A DNA stretch of 28,103 bases, taken from the NCBI GenBank assembly GCA_964640435.1, contig CAZXFJ010000009.1, positions 1-28,103 of the forward strand, in the 5' to 3' direction. The stretch is from GWA1-39-11 sp964640435. GTDB lineage: Bacteria > Patescibacteriota > Microgenomatia > Levybacterales > GWA1-39-11. The position numbers and the translations under genes were made by a program. Shown here piece by piece: positions 17,099 through 24,202 of this stretch (positions are counted from its first letter, which is position 1; each line of letters opens with the position of its first letter). The notes beneath the pieces were generated by a model, which was not told the origin of the DNA, searched no databases, and saw only the letters and a program-made list of their open reading frames with translations.

Positions 17099-17107
17099 AG
17101 TTTACCA
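17099..17107 (-). promoter_or_regulatory. Extended -10 (TGgTAAACT) 6 nt before the DUF4012 gene
   Basis: TGg then TAAACT (17104-17099) on the minus strand, then exactly 6 nt to ATG 17092. This is the leaderless arrangement, and it lies between the rnhA stop and this gene. Confidence 0.5.
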
Positions 17108-17122
17108 AATGTGAGGTTGCTA

Positions 17123-17542
17123 TTAAATTAGTCCGTCTAAGGCCTGATTGACTAGTTTATCCGCTTCCTTATTATATTCTCGCCTAACATGTGAGTATGT
17201 CACGGGAGTACCAATTTTCCTTTCAAGTTCTTTTATTGTAAAGAAAAGACTTCGAAGGTTTTCATTTTTAATTTTCCACTTTCCTGACAACTGTTGGCAA
17301 GCAAGAAGTGAGTCCATGAAATATGTAATTTTGGAAGCTTTCGCATTTTGTTCGATCCAGCGCAGAGATTCAACAATTGCCGAATATTCAGCTACGTTAT
17401 TCGTGTTTACACCTATCGTTTTTCCTTCCTCATGAACAATCTTTTTATCATCATCTGTAATGACGTAACCATATGCTGCGGGTCCTGGGTTTCCTCTGGA
17501 GCCACCATCCGTAAATATCGTAAGTTCATTATAGGTTTTCAT
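17123..17542 (-). CDS. rnhA: Ribonuclease HI
   Basis: Degrades RNA in RNA-DNA hybrids using two metal ions. The 139-aa protein has all four acidic catalytic residues in order: Asp12 in IFTDGGSRGNPGPAAYGYV, Glu52 in NNVAEYSAI, Asp77 in YFMDSLLACQQLSGKW and Asp128 in NKEADKLVNQALD. The AEYxA motif and the absence of the basic protrusion of E. coli RNase HI suggest the short type found in many Gram-positive bacteria and archaea. It has its own extended -10 about 50 nt upstream, with a palindrome over the predicted transcript start. This is the only gene in the block that appears to have such a site. Confidence 0.92.
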   Translation of the reverse strand: MKTYNELTIFTDGGSRGNPGPAAYGYVITDDDKKIVHEEGKTIGVNTNNVAEYSAIVESLRWIEQNAKASKITYFMDSLLACQQLSGKWKIKNENLRSLFFTIKELERKIGTPVTYSHVRREYNKEADKLVNQALDGLI

Positions 17543-17563
17543 TTCAAGAATTTTTCAACGAAA

Positions 17564-17587
17564 GATAAACTAAATGCTTAGTTTATC
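17564..17587 (-). promoter_or_regulatory. 10-bp-arm palindrome at the rnhA transcript start, operator-like
   Basis: Arms GATAAACTAA and TTAGTTTATC are perfectly complementary around a 4-base centre. The repeat covers the transcript start predicted from the neighbouring -10 (near 17583) and extends about 20 nt into the leader. That position is typical of a repressor operator. As RNA it would form an A/U-rich hairpin at the extreme 5' end. A weak terminator for the upstream 541-aa gene is a further option, but no long T-run follows. Confidence 0.45.
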
Positions 17588-17589
17588 TG

Positions 17590-17598
17590 ATTATATCA
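17590..17598 (-). promoter_or_regulatory. Extended -10 (TGaTATAAT) for rnhA
   Basis: TGa plus a perfect TATAAT (17595-17590) on the minus strand, inside the 77-nt gap between the 541-aa gene and rnhA. The predicted start near 17583 gives a leader of about 41 nt. Confidence 0.55.
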
Positions 17599-17619
17599 GG
17601 AGTTTTTAAACTTTGATAA

Positions 17620-19245
17620 TTAAGCCAAGTCTTCGCGTTTTGAGTGAAGGAAGAAGAACCATTTCTCAAAGAATGAAATAAGACCCTTTAATGGCGTTTC
17701 GATAACCAAGTCTAGTAAGAAGATAAAGATATTAATTGATTGAACTCCTTCTGCTAAGTATCGCCCTACTCTTGCTATCGGCATGAAGAAGAAGTCAACA
17801 AATGGGGTAACAATACTTGATTTGTCTTTAACGGTATAAAGATTTGCTGTTTGGTTTATTCGGTATGAGAGGAATGTAATAATCGCAAAGAAGAAGATGA
17901 ATAATCCCATTGAGACGAAGCTGAAGTCTAGCATGTTAAGAAGGTAAACAATAATTCCAAAGCTTAGAAGATATGTTCCGAGCCAAACGATTGTAAAGAT
18001 TGTATCAAGAAGGCTCTTTGCTTTTGGTTTGTTGCTAAATGCAAGCGGTCTACCAAGTTGAGGTTCTGGGTCAAAAAGTAAAGACTTCATTCGGTTTATA
18101 ATTCTCTCTGTGTTATCTTTTCCAGGTGCTTTAATAAAGAAGCTTATGAGTATCATCATAGATACAGGGATGGAAATATTAATTGCTATAATTCCCCATA
18201 AAATGTGGCCGTAAACGATTCTGTCGTAAGTTCCCTCGATAGTTAGAGCTAAGAATACTTTTGATAATAAAATGAAGATAATTGAGCGAATGATAGCACG
18301 TCTCACTTTTCCTGAGATATTTGCGTAACGAGCATCACATGTTTCGGTAATGATTTTTGTAAACTCCTCTTCGTTATTGAGAAGATCACGGAATTTACCA
18401 TTATATTTATTCATGATGTCGTCAAGAATGAAAAATGGAGGAATTTGGCGTTTAATAAATTCAAATATCTTAAACCTTCCTGAATACTCAAGCTGCGTAT
18501 CAATCATTCTTTTTCCTTCTAAAAATCTTTCTCCAATGTCTTGAATTGTGTTTTCGGATAGCTCACCAAAATATTGAACAAAGAGTGCGTAGCGAAGGAA
18601 GGCTAGATCCTCTTTTGCATAAGCTTTGCGGATTGCAATAAAAACCTGTGCGTCTCGAGTTTCTTCAGTATCATCACGGATAATTACAAGATTTTTAAGA
18701 TTGTAGAAGATGTAAGAGATCATTGATTCTTTTTTGTGATGTGGCGAAAGGCGTGCTTCAAGATCTGCGGACATAAGTTGATATATCCATTCATTAAGTT
18801 CTTGTGCGCCAATTCTATTGTGGCGTGGAATAAGGTTTCGTAAATCAAGATAAAGATCAATTGTTTTTTCAACCTCAGCAACTTTCTCCTCGCTTACGGA
18901 TTCGTCTGGGAAGTATCGTGCCCAGAGAAGTTCTCGAACTAAACTCATTCCAACAGTCTTTCCGTTTCCTCCAAGAAGCAATCTTCTTCTAAGTATTCTT
19001 TCGATTGCTGAACGCAGAATTACCTCTTCATCACGATTTTCAATTGCTGTACGAAGTTTTTCATACCAAGCAGCAAGTTCTGAGGCGATTGGATTAACTG
19101 ACATACCACGTTCTGATCTTCTACTACTCTCTCCTTCATATGTTTTGATTAAAAAGTCGGATTGATGGTTTAGTTTATCGTCTTTGGGTGCAGGAGGATT
19201 TGTAACAGTTTGTCCTTCAATAATTTCTGATGGTTTTGGATCCAT
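17620..19245 (-). CDS. Conserved-looking membrane protein of unknown function
   Basis: I do not recognise a named family. The 541-aa protein has a polar N-terminal half, mostly helical (about 1-315) and rich in charged residues, then hydrophobic segments at about 317-337, 347-368, 415-435, 440-462 and a last membrane-facing stretch near 500-528. No signal peptide is seen. The N-terminal half has no visible nucleotide-binding or protease motif. Its size, good codon flow and strong promoter support a real gene. Start ATG 19245 lies exactly 6 nt after TATAAT, which has a TTGCGC -35 at 17 nt. It is divergent from valS and upstream of rnhA and the DUF4012/GT-C-like envelope genes, so an envelope role is a weak guess from context only. 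Confidence 0.8.
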   Translation of the reverse strand: MDPKPSEIIEGQTVTNPPAPKDDKLNHQSDFLIKTYEGESSRRSERGMSVNPIASELAAWYEKLRTAIENRDEEVILRSAIERILRRRLLLGGNGKTVGMSLVRELLWARYFPDESVSEEKVAEVEKTIDLYLDLRNLIPRHNRIGAQELNEWIYQLMSADLEARLSPHHKKESMISYIFYNLKNLVIIRDDTEETRDAQVFIAIRKAYAKEDLAFLRYALFVQYFGELSENTIQDIGERFLEGKRMIDTQLEYSGRFKIFEFIKRQIPPFFILDDIMNKYNGKFRDLLNNEEEFTKIITETCDARYANISGKVRRAIIRSIIFILLSKVFLALTIEGTYDRIVYGHILWGIIAINISIPVSMMILISFFIKAPGKDNTERIINRMKSLLFDPEPQLGRPLAFSNKPKAKSLLDTIFTIVWLGTYLLSFGIIVYLLNMLDFSFVSMGLFIFFFAIITFLSYRINQTANLYTVKDKSSIVTPFVDFFFMPIARVGRYLAEGVQSINIFIFLLDLVIETPLKGLISFFEKWFFFLHSKREDLA

Positions 19246-19251
19246 AAAGAT

Positions 19252-19280
19252 ATTATACCCTGTCGTGAAAACTTGCGCAA
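19252..19280 (-). promoter_or_regulatory. Promoter of the 541-aa membrane protein gene, leaderless
   Basis: Minus strand: -35 TTGCGC (19280-19275), 17-nt spacer, perfect -10 TATAAT (19257-19252), then 6 nt to ATG 19245. Confidence 0.65.
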
Positions 19281-19307
19281 TTTAGCCGCTAATTGAAGCA
19301 GAAATTA

Positions 19308-19321
19308 TGGTATGCTAGAAT
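19308..19321 (+). promoter_or_regulatory. Overlapping extended -10 boxes for valS
   Basis: TGgTATGCT (19308-19316) and TGcTAGAAT (19313-19321) overlap. The second ends 8 nt before ATG 19330. An in-frame ATG at 19312 is part of the first -10 sequence and is therefore unlikely to be in the mRNA. Confidence 0.5.
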
Positions 19322-19329
19322 TGTCGACT

Positions 19330-21411
19330 ATGGATAAGATATATGACCACAAAAAAGTTGAAGACAGAATTTATGAATCTTGGGAGAAAAATGGATATTT
19401 CAAACCAGAAGTAAACCCTGATGGTGCACCCTACTCTATAATTCTGCCTCCACCAAATGCAAATGCTCCACTTCACTTTGGGCATGCAATGTATGTTATT
19501 GAAGATATTCTCATTCGTTACCACAGAATGCGTGGGTTTGCAGCTCTTTGGGTCCCGGGAGCCGATCACGCTGGGTTTGAAACTCAATTTGTTTATGAGA
19601 AACATTTAGCAGCTGATGGTAAGTCCCGTTTTGATTTTGATCGTGACGTTCTATATAACGACATTTGGGATTTTGTTCAGAAAAACCGAGGAGGAATGGA
19701 GGGTCAACTTAAAAAACTTGGATTTTCTCTCGATTGGTCGAGAATGAAGTTTACGCTTGACCCAGATATTGTCAAAATAGTCTACAGAACATTTAAGAAA
19801 ATGTATGATGATGGTCTTGTATACAGATCAAATCGCTTAGTTAACTATTGCACATTCGATGGAACAAGCTTTTCGGATCTTGAAGTTGTTTGGGAAGAGA
19901 GACGTGATCCCCTCTACTATATTAAATATGGCCCATTAGTACTTGCAACGACAAGACCTGAAACAAAATTTGGTGATACTGCTGTTGCAGTTAATCCAGA
20001 AGATGCTCGATACAAGAAATATATTGGTCAGGAGATAGAAATTGAAACAGTTTTAGGACCAGCAAAGATTAAGGTTATTGCAGATGATTATGTTGATCCA
20101 GAATTTGGAACCGGAGTAGTGAAGATTACTCCAGCTCATGACTTTAATGATTTTGAGGTAGGAAAGCGTCACGATTTACCTATGAAGCAAGTAATTGGTT
20201 ATGACGGAAAGATGACGAAGGACGCAGGTCCTTTTGCTGGACTATTTGCAAAACAGGCAAGACGCGCTGTTGTTGAAGAGATGCAGAAAAAAGGGCTTAT
20301 TGAAAAAATTGATGAAAACTATACTCACAGAATTGGCCTTTGTTACAAATGTAAAAATGTTTTAGAGCCGCTTCCGATGGAGCAGTGGTTTGTAAAAATG
20401 GAACCACTCGCAAAAAGAGGACTCGAAGTTGTTAAGAAAGGTGAAGTAAAAATAAATCCTGAAAACTTCGAAAAGCTTTACTCTCAATTTTTAGAAAACA
20501 TTCGTGATTGGAATATTTCAAGACAGGTTGTTTGGGGTATTAGGATTCCGGCTTGGTTATGCGAAAAATGCGCGAATTGGGAAGTGACTGATGGAACCGT
20601 TCCCGAAATTTGCACGAAATGTTCTTCTAAATCACTTACCCAGGATATAGATACATTTGATACTTGGTTCTCATCTTCTCAGTGGCCATTTGCAACTCTT
20701 GAAACACTTGGGTTAAAAGAAAAATACTATCCAACAAGTGTTATGGAAACAGGATACGACATTTTGCGTTGGTGGGTTGCAAGAATGATAATGGTGGGTC
20801 TTTATGCAACTGACCAAATTCCATTTGAAAATGTTGTTCTTCATGGTCTTGTTCTTGATCCACTTGGAAAGAAGATGAGCAAATCTAAAGGAAACGTAGT
20901 TAACCCTATGGAACTTGTTGATCAATATGGTGCTGATTCAGTTCGTTTTGCGCTAGTTTATGGAACAGGACTTGGAAATGATCAAGTTCTTTCATATCCA
21001 AAACTTGAAGCAGCAAGAAAATTTAGTAATAAGCTTTGGAATATAGCAAGATTTATTAAAATGAAACAAGAAGAAGTTGGTAGCTCTGAGGAGGGGAAAG
21101 TAGAGGATAACGATAAGATCTGGGTAGAAAAGTCGGAAAAGTTAACTGAAGAAATTACAAAATATTTAAATTACTACCAATTTAACTTGGCAGCAGAAAG
21201 ACTTTATGAATATGCATGGCATGAATTTGCTGATGTATACATAGAAGAAGTTAAGAATAGGATAGATAAGCATTCACTTCATATACTACTTTCAAATTTT
21301 GACGTTGTACTTCGTCTTCTTCATCCGTTCATGCCTTTTATAACTGAAGAAATACACGAACAGTTAGGTTATGAAGATGCTTTAATTGTTTCTGACTGGC
21401 CCAAAGCTTAA
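19330..21411 (+). CDS. valS: Valyl-tRNA synthetase, short form
   Basis: Charges tRNA-Val; class I synthetase. From ATG 19330 (MDKIYDHKKVEDRIYESWEK, the normal ValRS beginning) it has the HIGH-type motif HFGH (49-52), WVPGADHAGFETQ, the editing-domain TTRPET, ITPAHDFNDFEVGKRHDLP typical of ValRS, RDWNISRQVVWGIRIPAW, and KMSKS (515-519). Two Cys pairs (LCYKCKN; LCEKC with EICTKC) suggest zinc sites. At about 693 aa it is much shorter than the 850-950 aa usual in bacteria and lacks the C-terminal coiled-coil arm, ending soon after the anticodon-binding helical domain. The ATG at 19312 would add six residues but lies within the promoter. The TPR gene follows with a 5-nt gap. Confidence 0.94.
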   Translation: MDKIYDHKKVEDRIYESWEKNGYFKPEVNPDGAPYSIILPPPNANAPLHFGHAMYVIEDILIRYHRMRGFAALWVPGADHAGFETQFVYEKHLAADGKSRFDFDRDVLYNDIWDFVQKNRGGMEGQLKKLGFSLDWSRMKFTLDPDIVKIVYRTFKKMYDDGLVYRSNRLVNYCTFDGTSFSDLEVVWEERRDPLYYIKYGPLVLATTRPETKFGDTAVAVNPEDARYKKYIGQEIEIETVLGPAKIKVIADDYVDPEFGTGVVKITPAHDFNDFEVGKRHDLPMKQVIGYDGKMTKDAGPFAGLFAKQARRAVVEEMQKKGLIEKIDENYTHRIGLCYKCKNVLEPLPMEQWFVKMEPLAKRGLEVVKKGEVKINPENFEKLYSQFLENIRDWNISRQVVWGIRIPAWLCEKCANWEVTDGTVPEICTKCSSKSLTQDIDTFDTWFSSSQWPFATLETLGLKEKYYPTSVMETGYDILRWWVARMIMVGLYATDQIPFENVVLHGLVLDPLGKKMSKSKGNVVNPMELVDQYGADSVRFALVYGTGLGNDQVLSYPKLEAARKFSNKLWNIARFIKMKQEEVGSSEEGKVEDNDKIWVEKSEKLTEEITKYLNYYQFNLAAERLYEYAWHEFADVYIEEVKNRIDKHSLHILLSNFDVVLRLLHPFMPFITEEIHEQLGYEDALIVSDWPKA

Positions 21412-21416
21412 CTTAA

Positions 21417-21851
21417 ATGCCCAAATTCAAACAAAAAAAGAAAAAGGTAGATAATAACCGCAGAATTGCCGAACCTTTACCGCAGGATAAAAAAGTAGCC
21501 TCAAAAACTGAAAAGTCAAAGAAGACACGAGGTACTGTTTTTGAAGATCTTGTAGATTACCTAACTCTGTTTTTTGTAATTTTAGGTGTTTGTCTTGTAT
21601 TTTTTGTTGGATATGTGTATTTAGGTTTTGAGAAAACACAGGAAGCGAGAAGAAGAGTAGAGGATAACTATACTTATTGGAAAGACGTTGTAAGAGTTCA
21701 TCCTAATTTAACTGATGCATATTACAATGCTGCAATTTATTCAGTACAGCTTGGAGATAACAGAACTGCGATAACTTATCTTGATAAAGCGCTGGAGCTT
21801 GATCCAGACTTTACAAAAGCAAAAGAATTAAAAGTACGAATTACAAAATAA
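21417..21851 (+). CDS. Small membrane-anchored TPR protein
   Basis: 144 aa. A strongly basic cytoplasmic start (KFKQKKKKVDNNRR), one membrane helix at about 51-71, then one to two tetratricopeptide repeats: LTDAYYNAAIYSVQLGDNRTAITYLDKALELDPDF follows the W/A-G-Y-A-F/P TPR pattern. TPRs bind partner proteins; the partner is unknown. It is probably co-transcribed with valS (5-nt gap, no separate promoter seen). Its stop directly abuts the stop of the opposite-strand gene, leaving no room for an ordinary terminator. Confidence 0.75.
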   Translation: MPKFKQKKKKVDNNRRIAEPLPQDKKVASKTEKSKKTRGTVFEDLVDYLTLFFVILGVCLVFFVGYVYLGFEKTQEARRRVEDNYTYWKDVVRVHPNLTDAYYNAAIYSVQLGDNRTAITYLDKALELDPDFTKAKELKVRITK

Positions 21852-22265
21852 CTATTCGCTATTAAATAGAGAAGGGGCCAAAGTTTCTAAATTCTCTCCA
21901 TCTTTCTGTATGTCATTTGCAACGCTCATTAAAGCAAAGGCTAAATATCTTCGTCTTGTTTCGTTTACGCCCTCAATGAGTTTTGCCCGGAGTAGAGTAT
22001 CCTCGGAAAACTTTCTTTCAAGAGGAATTTTAGGATTTCTATTTGGCATTTCGTTCCAATACTGAACAACAGACTGTCTAACTTCATCTGGAACAGTTTT
22101 TAGTCCTTTCGAAAATAAAGATTTTGCGATAGGTACAAAATCTCTTTCCCATCTATTTGAAAAATCAAGAAAAGTATTTGCTGTTATACCTTTGAAAGGG
22201 TGGTACTGATATATAAACGCTGATGCCTCTTGCTGAGACAATCGCCTTGGTTCAACCTCGGCCAT
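21852..22265 (-). CDS. 137-aa protein of unknown function downstream of rplY
   Basis: Not recognised. Start ATG 22265 is chosen because it lies 4 nt after the rplY stop. A longer frame to 22481 exists, but its extra part is the rplY acidic-tail sequence read in another frame (Lys/Gln/Leu-rich low complexity). The protein is soluble, mixed alpha, with an aromatic N-terminal half (SAFIYQYHPFKGITANTFLDF, positions given in part) and a C-terminal helix rich in Arg and Leu (RRRYLAFALMSVANDI). No membrane segment and no catalytic motif is seen. Tight coupling to rplY suggests co-expression with translation genes. Confidence 0.7.
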   Translation of the reverse strand: MAEVEPRRLSQQEASAFIYQYHPFKGITANTFLDFSNRWERDFVPIAKSLFSKGLKTVPDEVRQSVVQYWNEMPNRNPKIPLERKFSEDTLLRAKLIEGVNETRRRYLAFALMSVANDIQKDGENLETLAPSLFNSE

Positions 22266-22269
22266 AAAT

Positions 22270-23010
22270 TTATTCTTTTGGAGCTTCTTCTGAGGGTTTT
22301 TCTTCGGTTTCTCCGCCTTCGCCTTCAGCCTTTTCTTCACCGTCAGCTGATTCTTCGCCTTCTTTTGCTTCTCCTTCTTCACCTTCTGCAGTTTCTTCGG
22401 CTGCAGCTGCTGCTTCTGCCTCATCTGCTGCTGCTTGTTCTTCCATTTCCTTTGTAACAAGTTCACCGATCTTAAATACAACCTGTGAAGGCTCAGAAAG
22501 AACTGTTACGTCACTACCTGCGTTAACGTCTGAAACAACGATTTGTTCATCAACTGCTGCCAAGTTCTCAACGTTAACTTCAATTTTCTCTGGAAGATCT
22601 GTTGGAAGTGCTTCAACTTCAATTTCCATCATAGGTTGTTCGAGAAGACCAACCTTATCAAGAACAGCTTTTGCTTCTCCAGTAGCAACGACTGGAATTT
22701 TAGCTGTAATTTTCTCTGAAAGATTAACTTTATAAAAGTCAGCATGAATTGGAGTTTGAGTTTTAGGATCAAATTGAACGTTGTGGATAAGGACTGGAAT
22801 TCCTTTTCCTTCCAAAACTACGTCTATAAGACCTGTTTCATGAACCTTTTTGAATGCTTCTACGAAGTCTTTGTATGGAAGTTGAACAGCAGTTGATTCA
22901 ATCTCTTTTCCATAGATGTTTCCAGGAATTAATCCTTCACGTCGGATTTTCTTGACTTTTTTACCTGTAATTTCTCTTTTTTCTACCTTTAATTGTTCGC
23001 GCTGTGCCAT
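22270..23010 (-). CDS. rplY: 50S ribosomal protein bL25, general stress (CTC) type
   Basis: Binds 5S rRNA. The 246-aa protein has the L25 N-terminal domain (MAQREQLKVEKREITGKKVKKIRREGLIPGNIYG, given in part) and the TL5/CTC C-terminal beta domain (about 95-185). The last 60 residues are a Glu/Ala/Gly low-complexity acidic tail, longer than in most homologues. Acidic tails on CTC-type L25 are known, but this one makes up about a quarter of the protein. Predicted promoter TTGCTT-17-TAAAAT gives a 2-3 nt leader. A CAT-anticodon tRNA lies directly upstream on the same strand. Confidence 0.93.
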   Translation of the reverse strand: MAQREQLKVEKREITGKKVKKIRREGLIPGNIYGKEIESTAVQLPYKDFVEAFKKVHETGLIDVVLEGKGIPVLIHNVQFDPKTQTPIHADFYKVNLSEKITAKIPVVATGEAKAVLDKVGLLEQPMMEIEVEALPTDLPEKIEVNVENLAAVDEQIVVSDVNAGSDVTVLSEPSQVVFKIGELVTKEMEEQAAADEAEAAAAAEETAEGEEGEAKEGEESADGEEKAEGEGGETEEKPSEEAPKE

Positions 23011-23019
23011 AAGAACTTA

Positions 23020-23048
23020 ATTTTACTAAAAACAGTTGGAAAAAGCAA
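23020..23048 (-). promoter_or_regulatory. Promoter of rplY
   Basis: Minus strand: -35 TTGCTT (23048-23043), 17-nt spacer, -10 TAAAAT (23025-23020), then 9 nt to ATG 23010. The same hexamers and spacing precede tRNA-Arg at 25648-25676. Confidence 0.55.
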
Positions 23049-23066
23049 AAGGGGAGAGTATGTATG

Positions 23067-23136
23067 TTGCGGAGCAAGGAATCGCACCTTGTCTAGAAGA
23101 TTATGAGCCTTCTGTGCAGCTTTACACTACCCCGCA
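23067..23136 (-). tRNA. tRNA with CAT anticodon (Met or Ile2), non-canonical D and T loops
   Basis: Acceptor TGCGGGG/CTCCGCA (one G-U pair), D stem GTGT/GCAC, anticodon stem GAAGG/TCTTC with loop CTCATAA, T stem CAAGG/CCTTG with loop TGCGATT. No CCA is encoded. The D loop (AAAGCT) lacks the GG pair, and T-loop position 55 is G, not T. An extended -10 starts transcription about 3 nt upstream, so it is probably expressed. CTCATAA occurs in initiator and Ile2 tRNAs. The three G-C pairs of initiators are absent from the anticodon stem, while the 1-72 pair is a weak T-A. Amino acid identity is open. Confidence 0.7.
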
Positions 23137-23145
23137 TGTACAGTA

Positions 23146-23154
23146 ATTATACCA
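23146..23154 (-). promoter_or_regulatory. Extended -10 (TGgTATAAT) for the CAT tRNA
   Basis: Perfect TATAAT (23151-23146) preceded by TGg on the minus strand, 9 nt before the mature tRNA 5' end. Confidence 0.55.
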
Positions 23155-23186
23155 GAAAAAGAGCTAAAAAGGAAGCTAAACATGAG

Positions 23187-23195
23187 TGGTATAAT
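23187..23195 (+). promoter_or_regulatory. Extended -10 (TGgTATAAT) 6 nt before the 23202 gene
   Basis: TGg plus a perfect TATAAT (23190-23195), exactly 6 nt before ATG 23202. The open frame continues upstream across the tRNA on the other strand, but that portion contains this promoter. Confidence 0.6.
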
Positions 23196-23201
23196 CCCAA
23201 G

Positions 23202-23792
23202 ATGGTAGAAAGCTCAATAGGCAAAGCTCTTGTTGTGTTATTTCCAGACATACGTACAACAGGAGGGCAAGCAAATTATACTGGTGAACATATACCTCTT
23301 CTAGCAGAAGACTTCAGAAAGGCCAATGCTGCAGTTATGACTCGGTATAGAAGAGCAGGCTTTACGACATTTGGAGCAGTTTATAAAGATACAGATGACC
23401 AAACATTCTCTTATTATTACGACAAAACCCTATTTGACAAAATTATAAGATGGGATTTGAAATTTGCAGATATTGTGGGAGAGGCATTTAAGCCAGCTTA
23501 TGCAAGATTTATGGACAATTTGAGGCAGGAATTGAAAACTACAGATGATGCAAAAGTGGTTGTTGGTGGTTATCATGCCCAGGACTGTGTATTAAATTTT
23601 GCTCATAACCTTATAAATAACAATATAAATGCTTCAATTGATCTCAGGTTGACAAATGAGGCTACTTTTTTGGTTGTAAGCCACGCTGCAAAGAGAAGAT
23701 TGCCTTCGAATTTGAGAAAGGAATCGGCTATTGAGGATATTGCAATCTGGAATCGTAAAAAAGAGGGTCTTGTATTACCTAAAAAGTCTTAG
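23202..23792 (+). CDS. Uncharacterised protein, possibly isochorismatase/cysteine-hydrolase fold
   Basis: 196 aa, not firmly recognised. The layout resembles the isochorismatase-like fold: an early strand ending in Asp (ALVVLFPDIRTTGG, Asp16), a helix with a following strand (RRAGFTTFGAVYKDTDD), and a strand-turn-helix with Cys at the classical place (KVVVGGYHAQDCVLNFAHNLI, Cys129), followed by a strand and a possible product-side loop. In true members a Lys between Asp and Cys completes the triad; Lys75 or Lys80 could fill it. Sequence similarity is low, so the family call is tentative. The start is fixed by the extended -10; earlier ATGs overlap the tRNA on the other strand. Its TAG overlaps the opposite gene's stop. 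Confidence 0.7.
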   Translation: MVESSIGKALVVLFPDIRTTGGQANYTGEHIPLLAEDFRKANAAVMTRYRRAGFTTFGAVYKDTDDQTFSYYYDKTLFDKIIRWDLKFADIVGEAFKPAYARFMDNLRQELKTTDDAKVVVGGYHAQDCVLNFAHNLINNNINASIDLRLTNEATFLVVSHAAKRRLPSNLRKESAIEDIAIWNRKKEGLVLPKKS

Positions 23793-24115
23793 AAGAATAA
23801 ATCTAGCCACTTTTGCCAATTTGGCTTATTAAGTACTAAAACTGTGGAGGAATTTAATGGTTGAGGGGTAGGGGCAATGACAAAATACTCTCCGTCTCGA
23901 AGCAATCCCAGCTTACCTTCAGCCTGATCAGCCACAAATTGATTAGTTTTTACATATGCTAGTCGTTGTTTGAGATAAATATTCTCTTTTTTCTTCTCGG
24001 ATAGCTGTTTTTCCAGCTTTTTTGTGACTGTAGCATCATCTCCTGAGGTTATAATATTGGAAATATTGCCTTTTATTATCAAGATTAAGACTAAAATTAC
24101 TAAAAATGGCAGCAT
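23789..24115 (-). CDS. FtsB/DivIC-like septum-formation protein
   Basis: 108 aa with the FtsB/DivIC layout: one N-terminal membrane helix (LPFLVILVLILIIKG), a coiled coil at about 30-55 (KKLEKQLSEKKKENIYLKQRLAYV), and a short extracytoplasmic segment with EGKLGLLRDGEYFVI, which matches the family's E-x-A-R-x-x-L-G-x-x-x-x-GE-x-x-x ending in a modified form. Such proteins tie FtsL and FtsQ together at the division site. ATG 24115 is chosen because TATAAT lies 7 nt upstream. An earlier ATG at 24133 and a TTG at 24139 precede or overlap that -10. It is divergent from the Xer recombinase gene and convergent with the 23202 gene. Confidence 0.72.
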   Translation of the reverse strand: MLPFLVILVLILIIKGNISNIITSGDDATVTKKLEKQLSEKKKENIYLKQRLAYVKTNQFVADQAEGKLGLLRDGEYFVIAPTPQPLNSSTVLVLNKPNWQKWLDLFF

Positions 24116-24122
24116 CTTCTTG

Positions 24123-24128
24123 ATTATA
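24123..24128 (-). promoter_or_regulatory. -10 box (TATAAT) for the FtsB-like gene
   Basis: Perfect TATAAT on the minus strand, 7 nt before ATG 24115. No clear -35 at 17 nt. Confidence 0.5.
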
Positions 24129-24155
24129 GGCATAAGCAATTCGTGAAAATAAACA

Positions 24156-24184
24156 TTGACAAACTAGCCTCAGCTTGATATTAT
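24156..24184 (+). promoter_or_regulatory. Consensus promoter of the Xer recombinase gene
   Basis: -35 TTGACA (24156-24161), 17-nt spacer ending in TGa, -10 TATTAT (24179-24184). This is the best sigma70 match in the window. The predicted start near 24191 leaves a leader of about 12 nt before ATG 24203. Confidence 0.75.
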
Positions 24185-24202
24185 AGGCTTTGTCCAAAAA
24201 AT

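Noticed and set aside
22266..22481. Lys/Gln-rich N-terminal extension of the 137-aa gene
   Set aside because: It is the rplY acidic-tail coding sequence read in another frame; the ATG 4 nt after the rplY stop is a better start.
23103..23201. Upstream extension of the 23202 gene
   Set aside because: It runs through the opposite-strand tRNA and through a perfect extended -10.
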